From Kingdonia uniflora (Eukaryota; Streptophyta; Magnoliopsida; Ranunculales; Circaeasteraceae), in contig JACGCM010001161.1 of assembly GCA_014058105.1 (NCBI GenBank), positions 2,046,001 through 2,110,000 of the forward strand: 64,000 nt of DNA, read 5' to 3'. The notes under the pieces are model-generated. The model did no database searches and was not told where the DNA came from. It was given only the letters and a program-made list of their open reading frames with translations. Shown here piece after piece: positions 58,327 through 64,000 of the stretch. The position numbers and the translations under genes were made by a program. Positions within the stretch are counted from its first letter, which is position 1. Every line of letters begins with the position of its first letter.

Positions 58327-58886
58327 TGATTCAGGAGGATCTAAAGTTATTTGAAGATTTGTCAAAGTAATTCGAACGAAGTTGAGTGTTATTCGAACGA
58401 GTTGTCATGTCCTCTAGAATTTTGGCCCAGAACCATATTTCGTCCGAACGAAGTTGAGTGTTGTTCGAATGAGTTGTCATGTCCTCTGGAATTTTGGCCT
58501 AAAGCCATATTTCGTTCGAACGAGTTGGATTTTGTTCGAATGACCATACAGCTTTTCTAGTATTTTAGACCAATTAGGCATAAGGTTGTTCGAACGACTC
58601 CCTAGTTTGTTCGAACGACTTTGGCGGTGTTTTGATTCTTAGGTATTATTTTGCCTCGAGATGTGCTCTATTTTGTAATTTCGAGTTCCCTCTATATAAA
58701 GAGGACTTAGGTTATCTTTTTTTTCTTATGTTAGACCTGAAAGAGTTCTGAGAGAAGCCTAAGGTTTTGGAGTGATTTATTGTAATCTACTTCATTTTTT
58801 AAGCAATTGATGCTTTATTTTTCCCAATTTTTGGTGTTCTTCGCACTTTTTAGCTAACTAGAGCTTCTTCATCGTATTGTGGATTA
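58327..58886 (+). repeat. 5' LTR of Gypsy 2
   Basis: Starts TGATTCAGGAGGATC, ends GTGGATTA. PBS-like TGGTATTAG at 58889. Three units of ~71 bp (58369, 58440, 58511) each contain a pair of TTCGAA words 20-23 bp apart and a GAATTTTGGCC-type tail. A fourth pair is at 58587/58607. TATATAAAGAGG at about 58693 is the TATA box. Confidence 0.88.
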
Positions 58887-58972
58887 AGTGGTATTAGATT
58901 TCCAGTTTCGATTCTCAGGGGGTTGATTGTGGTTCTACACGTGACCGTCTCAAGCAAACGAGGAAGAAGCTA

Positions 58973-60340
58973 GTGAGTTCGTTGAAGATCCATCGCAAAT
59001 CTAATTCGAAGAAGAATGACGATTTAGAGATGGGCGATACCGACGATCGACTCACGATTTTGGAAATGACAGTCTCCGTCCTAAATTCTACTGTAGGTGA
59101 GTTGGTAGAACAGTTGCGTCTCATGAACCTCGCGAAGGCTTCCGCTTCCGGGAAACGGCAATGCCGCTCGAAGAAGAAAGGGGTTATGAAGAGGGATGGT
59201 GACAAGCGTACTACAAAGATCGATAGTGATTCTAATGACGCCAAATCTGATGGTGAGCGATCGGTTATTGGTAAGTCCACGAATCATATGCGTAATCTTC
59301 GTATTGGTTTTAAGATTGAAATTTTGGTATTCAACGGTTCGATTGATGCCGAGATATTGGATAACTGGTTAGATAGGTTAGAAACTTATTTTTTAGTTTA
59401 CGAATACTCCAATGCTCAGCAAATTTGCTTTGCTACATTGAAATTCGCAAGTCATGTTCTCACGTGGTAGAAATTTTATCAGAAACGCTGCGATGTAAGA
59501 AATTTGGGTTGAAAAGAATTCAAGGTATTAATGCGTAAGCAGTTTTATTCGATTAGGTATGAGCAAGAGAAATGGTTTTTATGGCATAATTTGCGCCAAC
59601 AATTTAAACAATCCGTACAGGAGTACACTACGGCGTTTCATAACCAAGCTTTGGTTTTGGACATTGATGTGGACGAGTATGAGGTGTTTATGAACTACAC
59701 GGGGGGTTTGTCAGAGTCCATTTGGAGAGAGTTGAAGCTCTTTACTGTGGCCAATATTGAGGACGTTACCATGAAGACAATTGCTATTGAAGGCAAGTAC
59801 TTGAAGAGTGACAAAGAAGACGACAAGATCAAGTCGGGGTATAAGTCTAGTTGGAAAAACGAACATAAGGGAAAGGCCAAAGGAGAGGGGTCTTCGTCCA
59901 AGGAGTATCATTGCAATCATTGCAAGGTGAGTGGGCATATTTTTGATTATTGTTGGAAACTTTACCTGGAGCTAAGGCCGAAGGAGGAGAAGAGCAAGAA
60001 AGAGAGATATGTACTAGCTACAAATGTTGTTGACTTTCCGAATGTCGATAAACCGAATCCTAAGCTTATACTTATGTTTCAGCAGACTTTGGCTGCCGAG
60101 GATGAGAGTCGGGAAGAGCTTTTTCATGTCAGTATTCAGGAAAAGCAGAGTTTAGTCAAAACCATTATGAATCCGGGTAGTCAGAAAAATTTAATTTCTG
60201 AGACATTGGTGAAGAAGATGGGTTTGACGACTACAACTCTTCCTAAGCCGTATAGTTTGGGGTGAATTCAGAAAGATGCCGATGTGATGAACACGAAGCA
60301 GTGTGCATTCAAGTTTACAATTTCTGAGAAGTTTATGGAT
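58973..60340 (+). pseudogene. Gypsy 2 gag and protease
   Basis: Gag: NLRIGFKIEILVFNGSI, LDNWLDRLETYFLVYEYSN, a TAG at 59468-59470 for Trp, LRQQFKQSVQEYTTAFHNQA, LKLFTVANIEDVTMKTIAIE and the knuckle CNHCKVSGHIFDYC (59910). The protease site reads TIMNPGSQKNLIS (60162), where Gypsy 1 has IIDSG, so the catalytic Asp is lost. Frame closed by TGA at 60263. Confidence 0.85.
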
Positions 60341-60384
60341 GAGGTGACGTAGAGGTGGTTCCTTTGGATGTGTGTTAGGTCATC

Positions 60385-61010
60385 TTGGGTAGCCCTTTTC
60401 TTTGGGACCGAGATGCGATTCATTATCGTAGAGCTTGCAAGTATCGTCTTGTGAAGAAGGGAAAGGAGTTCCATATCAATGCTTGTAAGGAGCATGTCAC
60501 TACGTCAAAATTGGTATCGGCGACTCAGGTGAAGCGGTTAGTTAATGCGAGCGGCAAGTTTGTGTTATTGGTGCGACCGGTTCAGGAGGGTACGTCGGCT
60601 CGAGGATTGTCTCAAATGACAACATTTTTTCAGCAACAAACCGACATGGGAAAGTTGTAAGAGCAGGTTGTGGTACATACTGATCACAAACCGTTTCAGT
60701 GTTTATCTACACAGTCCAAGCTACAACAAGCTCGCCAGATATAGGGGCTATCGTATCTCCAACAATTTCCCTTGATTATACAGTATAAGAAGGGAGTTGA
60801 CAACAAATTGGTTGATAGGTTATCTTGACCCCCATTACCAACTACTTCCGTTGTTGGTTTTTATGCATATACAACCTTTTGCTACGTCAAGATATGTTAC
60901 AAAATATGATGATCCTCAAGGGCGTAGTGTGTTTCATCAAAAGTTGCTACCAGACAAGACATGTGTTCGTTTTGAGTCATTTCGTATTAAGAAGAAGGAT
61001 TAGTTACCTC
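60385..61010 (+). pseudogene. Gypsy 2 protease end and RNase H scrap
   Basis: Frame 60385-60660 (GSPFLWDRDAIHYRRACKYR) is the protease end, parallel to Gypsy 1 at 21760. It joins directly to VVVHTDHKPFQ (60668) of RNase H and YDDPQGRSVFHQKL. The RT that separates these in Gypsy 1 (about 1.2 kb) is missing. Confidence 0.75.
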
Positions 61011-61283
61011 GTACGTCAAATGGTACAGCAGGGTAATGAGCAGCGCCGCATTCCCACCTCTCCAGTTCCAGCTTGAGCAGGAGCTCGAACGACCAGACAA
61101 CTTTTCTAGGGTTTTAAACCAATTAGTCGTAAGGTCGTTCGAACGACTCCCTAGTTCGTTCGAACGACTTTGGTGCTATTTTGATTCTCAGGCATTGTTT
61201 TGCCTTGAGATGCGTTCTATTTTATAATTTCGAGTTCCCTCTATATAAAGGGGATTTAGGTTATCTTTTTTTTCTTATGTTAG

Positions 61284-61817
61284 TAATCCACAATACGATG
61301 AAGAAGCTCTAGTTAGCTAAAAGATACGAAGAACTCCAAAATTATGAAAAATAAAGCTTCAATTGCTTAAAAAAACGATGTAGATTACAATGAATCACTC
61401 CAAAAACCCTAGGCTTCTTTCAAAACTTTTTCAGATCTAACATATAAAACTTACTTAGAAAATAATGCCTAGCCTTGCCCCTTTTTATAAGGGTTAAAAG
61501 TTCTTAGTTTCAATAGGACTAGGCTACAAGTTCCTAGTCCAATAGGACATGTGTTACAAGTTCCTAGTCCTAATAGGACAAGTATGTCCTTAAACACCTA
61601 AAGAGAAAAGCTGAATCGCGCCTCTGTTCGAACAGAACAAGTTCTGTTCGAATAAACAAAAGTGTATTCGAATACAAATTATTTGTATTCGAATAAAACT
61701 GATCAGGTACAAATGTATTTGAATAGTAAAAACTCTATTCGAATACAAAAATATGTATTCGATGTCTGTTCAAATAGACTTCTTAAAAAGTCAAAAAACG
61801 CATATCCTCCTGGATCA
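61284..61817 (-). mobile_element. Solo LTR inserted in the Gypsy 2 3' LTR
   Basis: Reversed, it starts TGATCCAGGAGGATATGCG and ends TCGTATTGTGGATTA. Perfect target duplication GTTAG at 61279-61283 and 61818-61822. Removing it restores the 3' LTR of Gypsy 2 (matches 58535-58886 over 352 bp). It contains CTGTTCGAACAG and several ATTCGAAT words and is close to the Gypsy 1 5' LTR. Confidence 0.93.
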
Positions 61818-61981
61818 GTTAGATCTGAAAGAATTCTGAGAGAAGCCTAGGGTTTTGGAGTGATTCATTGTAATATACTTCGTTTTTTTTAAGCAATTAA
61901 AGCTTTATTTTTCCCAATTTTTGGTGTTCTTCGCACTTTTCAGTTAACTAGAGCTTCTTCATCGTATTGTGGATTACTGTC

Positions 61982-63045
61982 GTTAAAATTTGATTTCCTA
62001 GTGACGTTACGGCCGGGGTGCCAGATGCTCTAAATTTGTGACCATTTTGGGCAATGCTCCAAAACTTTGTAAGCCTCCTCCAATGTAAATAGTTTTTTTT
62101 TAATAGTTTTTCGAATGTCTCGTATGCCATACATTCCTATAAATAATGTTTGAAATTCTAATAAGTACTAATTGTGGAACAAAATTAATGGAATGAATAA
62201 AAAAAACTAAATTACTTACGACGTCGCCCGTTCCAATGCCGGTAAAATATCGACTTTCGAGGTCTTGAATGATGCCTCTAAAAATTAAACATTCCTTATT
62301 GAGCTATCCCTTATACGCGTAATTTACACCGTTGTATGATCGCCATATCGGTTGGTCATTATAGAATGAGTTGAATTGGTCACGTACCTTGAACCAAAAT
62401 ATAGCTGCTTTTTTGGTTGTTCGTCGTAGCAAGGTTTTGAGAGACTTGAGACCAAGCGCATGCGAGATTGATGAAGTCATCGGACGACCAATTTTTAAAT
62501 TTTGTGTATCTTTCTATGTCGCCATTAACTTTATCCTCAACCTCAACTACATCCTCAATTACAATAGGTATCAGTGTCGTCTTTCTTTTAGGCTTCGCCT
62601 TTCCACGCGTATTACTTCTCGTGAGAACCGGATTGAGAGCCTTAGAAATGATCGGAGAGATGACCAAAGAGACAATCCGAGAAGTATTGAGGTTTAAATC
62701 ATTTAAACCCCATGTACCTCTCATCGGCGTGGTACTCGAACTTCCACCGGCGTGAGATGAGAAATATGGATTTCCCGGTTGAGAGTATGAGCCCGTATGA
62801 GGATCAAATTGAGGGTAATATCATTGGTTTTGGTAATGAGGGTAATATTCTTGGGTTTGAGAGAGAAATTAATTGTCGTATGGTGGAAATAGTTATCGAA
62901 CATGGTGATCACGATATTGGGAAGGGTTAGGCATTTGCGACGAATTATATGCGCCGAATTGCATCAGAAATACGTTCCCTTGTTGGTTCGTATTGAAGGA
63001 TTGAAAGTGTTTTGAAGAATTAGATTGAGAGATTGAAGATGACAT
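61982..63045 (-). pseudogene. N-terminal and central part of the Harbinger Myb/SANT-like gene
   Basis: Start ATG at 63045 (MSSSISQSNSSKHFQSFNTN), a Ser/Asn/Gln-rich N-terminus. The Myb-like helix NWSSDDFINLACAWSQVSQ lies at about 62490. EQFNSFYND and FTLEEAYKVLEHCPKWSQ-like sequence continue to about 62040. These are the conserved segments of the Harbinger partner protein that binds element ends and helps transposase enter the nucleus. Several frame changes. The rest lies at 58326-57830. Confidence 0.7.
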
Positions 63046-63100
63046 GGTGGTTTTGCTTATAAGCTAAGGAAGGAGGAGAGTGTAGAAGATTAAGGGAAGA

Positions 63101-63150
63101 TAGTGTAGAAGATGAATGACATTTATAGATGAAAAAATATAGCCGTTGAG
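63101..63150 (-). promoter_or_regulatory. Promoter-like subterminal repeat of the Myb-like gene
   Basis: Reversed it reads AGCTCAACGGCTATATTTTT, CATCTATAAATGTCATTCAT and CTTCTACACT, the mirror of 56050-56100, with a TATA box about 80 bp before the ATG at 63045. Confidence 0.65.
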
Positions 63151-63310
63151 CTACTTGGTGAACAAATTTCCCAAAAAATATAGCCGTTACACAAAAGACA
63201 AGTTTTCACAAAAATATAGCCGTTAAGCTACTTGGTGAACAAGTTTCCACAAAAATATAGCCGCTGAGCTATACAAAAGATAAGTTTTCACAAAAATATA
63301 GCTTGGTGTT
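63130..63310. repeat. AAAATATAGCCGTT tandem array
   Basis: Four and a half units of ~38-41 bp start AAAAATATAGCC. Two subtypes alternate (CTACTTGGTGAACAA and ACAAAAGACAAGTT), so the larger period is about 79 bp. Confidence 0.8.
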
Positions 63311-63473
63311 TTTCATGCGTTTAAATAAATTCCCTATATTTTTGAGTTCACAAAAAAACTAATATAACTAATTTTTTATCCTTTAGAAATGTGTTTGAGG
63401 AAATACCTAAACGAAAGAGAAGAAAAAAAGACTAAGTATGAACCAATGCACTCTTAATAGAGGGCAAAGGAAT

Positions 63474-63765
63474 GTGTTTGAGGAAATGCCTCAAAGAAAC
63501 TAACATAAAAAAGCTAAGTGTGGAGAGGAAAAAAAACAAGGTCAAAGTTCTTGGTTCTTGCCGCGCAGTTCAGAATTGTGTGGCAAGCTTCCTCAAGCTA
63601 GATTAAGCCACGTGTCTCATTTCAAGGGACCAGATCAAGCCACATGTTTGAGAAAGCTTGCCACGTAGTTCTGAACTGCGTGGCAAGAGCCTGAAACTTT
63701 TGCCTTTAATTCTATTCTCCATATTTAGTTTTTTCTTTCTTTCTTTGAGGCCTTTCCTCAAACAC
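63474..63765. mobile_element. Foldback-type MITE
   Basis: GTGTTTGAGGAAATGCCTCA and the next ~35 bp (63474-63530) are matched in reverse by 63711-63765 (CTTTCCTCAAACAC end). Two CAGTTC-GAACTG palindromes lie between. A partial copy of the left arm is at 63391-63440. Target duplication not evident. Confidence 0.7.
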
Positions 63766-64000
63766 CTGATGTGCCTTCTATTGTGTGTGCATCTCTTTAT
63801 ACTTAGTTTTATTTTTCAAAGACTTTAATTAAACATTTTATCAAACACTTGAAAAAACCTAGTATTTCATTCAAACACATATTTTTTCAGCTCCTCTTGC
63901 CACGGAATTTCATTCAAACACTTGAAAAAATATATTAGTTGAGGCAAACACAAGTTTAAACATAATGTATAATTAATTAAACATAAACTCGATAGTCTAA
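63766..64000. other. Right end of window, no gene seen
   Basis: AT-rich sequence with CAAACACTTGAAAAAA at 63843 and 63913. No coding signal. Confidence 0.4.

Larger units (their letters stand above)
58327..61976 (+). mobile_element. Gypsy 2, internally deleted Ty3/gypsy element
   Basis: 5' LTR 58327-58886 and a 3' LTR that keeps only its last ~350 bp (61086-61283 plus 61823-61976). Flanks CTATC (58322-58326) and CTGTC (61977-61981) are a target duplication with one change. It is the same family as Gypsy 1. RT is deleted between 60660 and 60664 (the reading passes from the protease end MGKL into VVVHTDHKPFQ of RNase H), and integrase is gone after about 61010. Confidence 0.88.
55676..63360. 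mobile_element. PIF/Harbinger element, formerly autonomous, right end unresolved
   Basis: Left end GAGCACCTGCAGCACCTAGG is preceded by TTA (55673-55675) and resembles the MITE at 48057. It carries a DDE transposase gene (plus) and a Myb/SANT-like gene (minus), facing each other, the standard Harbinger pair. Similar sequence with CTATAAA boxes lies inverted at both sides (56050-56100 and 63150-63101). Gypsy 2 is inserted between the genes' 3' parts. The right terminus was not found with confidence. Confidence 0.75.

Noticed and set aside
58365..58620. Regularly spaced palindromic repeats as a CRISPR-like array
   Set aside because: The spacers are repeated too, the context is an LTR in a plant genome, and there are no cas genes.
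63391..63456. Right end of the Harbinger at 63453 (GCACTC then TTA)
   Set aside because: The reversed end matches the left TIR poorly and the same sequence belongs to the foldback repeat arms.

Overview
This is plant nuclear DNA, almost certainly from a flowering plant and probably a eudicot. It has spliced genes with GT-AG introns, an SVP/AGL24-type MADS-box gene, a plant-type U2 snRNA gene with a USE/TATA promoter, and many nested LTR retrotransposons and Harbinger/Tourist DNA elements. I cannot name the species. About three quarters of the window is transposon-derived and nearly all of that is decayed.

Layout. 1-10.8 kb: a Tat-lineage Ty3/gypsy element on the minus strand, cut by the left edge. 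It has LTR, PBS, gag, protease, RT, two RNase H domains and integrase, then a coiled-coil open frame cluster on the opposite strand (0.46-4.24 kb). 10.84-11.69 kb: a non-autonomous element with TTA duplications. 11.76-15.76 kb and 30.9-32.3 kb: two halves of one minus-strand Ty1/copia element (Copia A), split inside its zinc knuckle by about 15 kb of foreign DNA. That DNA contains an Athila-like fragment (15.76-19.88 kb), a plus-strand Ty3/gypsy element with mismatched LTRs (Gypsy 1, 19.88-25.70 kb), a minus-strand copia element (Copia C, 25.74-30.46 kb) and an LTR-like scrap. 32.5-32.9 kb: a MITE.

Host genes lie mainly between 34 and 55 kb. They are the SVP/AGL24-like MADS gene (34285-37810, 8 coding exons, 226 aa), a U2 snRNA gene (46297-46104, minus), a cyclophilin-40/SQUINT orthologue (48899-53628, 8 exons, 361 aa), and convergent with it a 310-aa WEB/PMI-type coiled-coil gene (55150-54218, minus). 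A complete copia element (Copia B, 38737-44356) with perfect 5-bp target duplications splits an RNase H-like coding remnant. Two Tourist-like MITEs sit at 46.85 and 48.06 kb.

55.68 kb to the right end: a formerly autonomous PIF/Harbinger element with a DDE transposase gene on plus and a Myb/SANT-like partner gene on minus, in convergent orientation. The partner gene is split by Gypsy 2 (58327-61976), whose 3' LTR is in turn split by a solo LTR (61284-61817, perfect GTTAG duplication).

The most unusual signal crosses families: LTRs of Copia B, Copia C and Gypsy 2 (and partly Gypsy 1 and the solo LTR) carry arrays of palindromes centred on TTCGAA, with flanks that change but often stay complementary. 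Three unrelated families also share a GAATTTTGGCC tail next to these palindromes. All gene models here come from reading splice sites and conserved protein motifs by eye; no alignment or database search was run.
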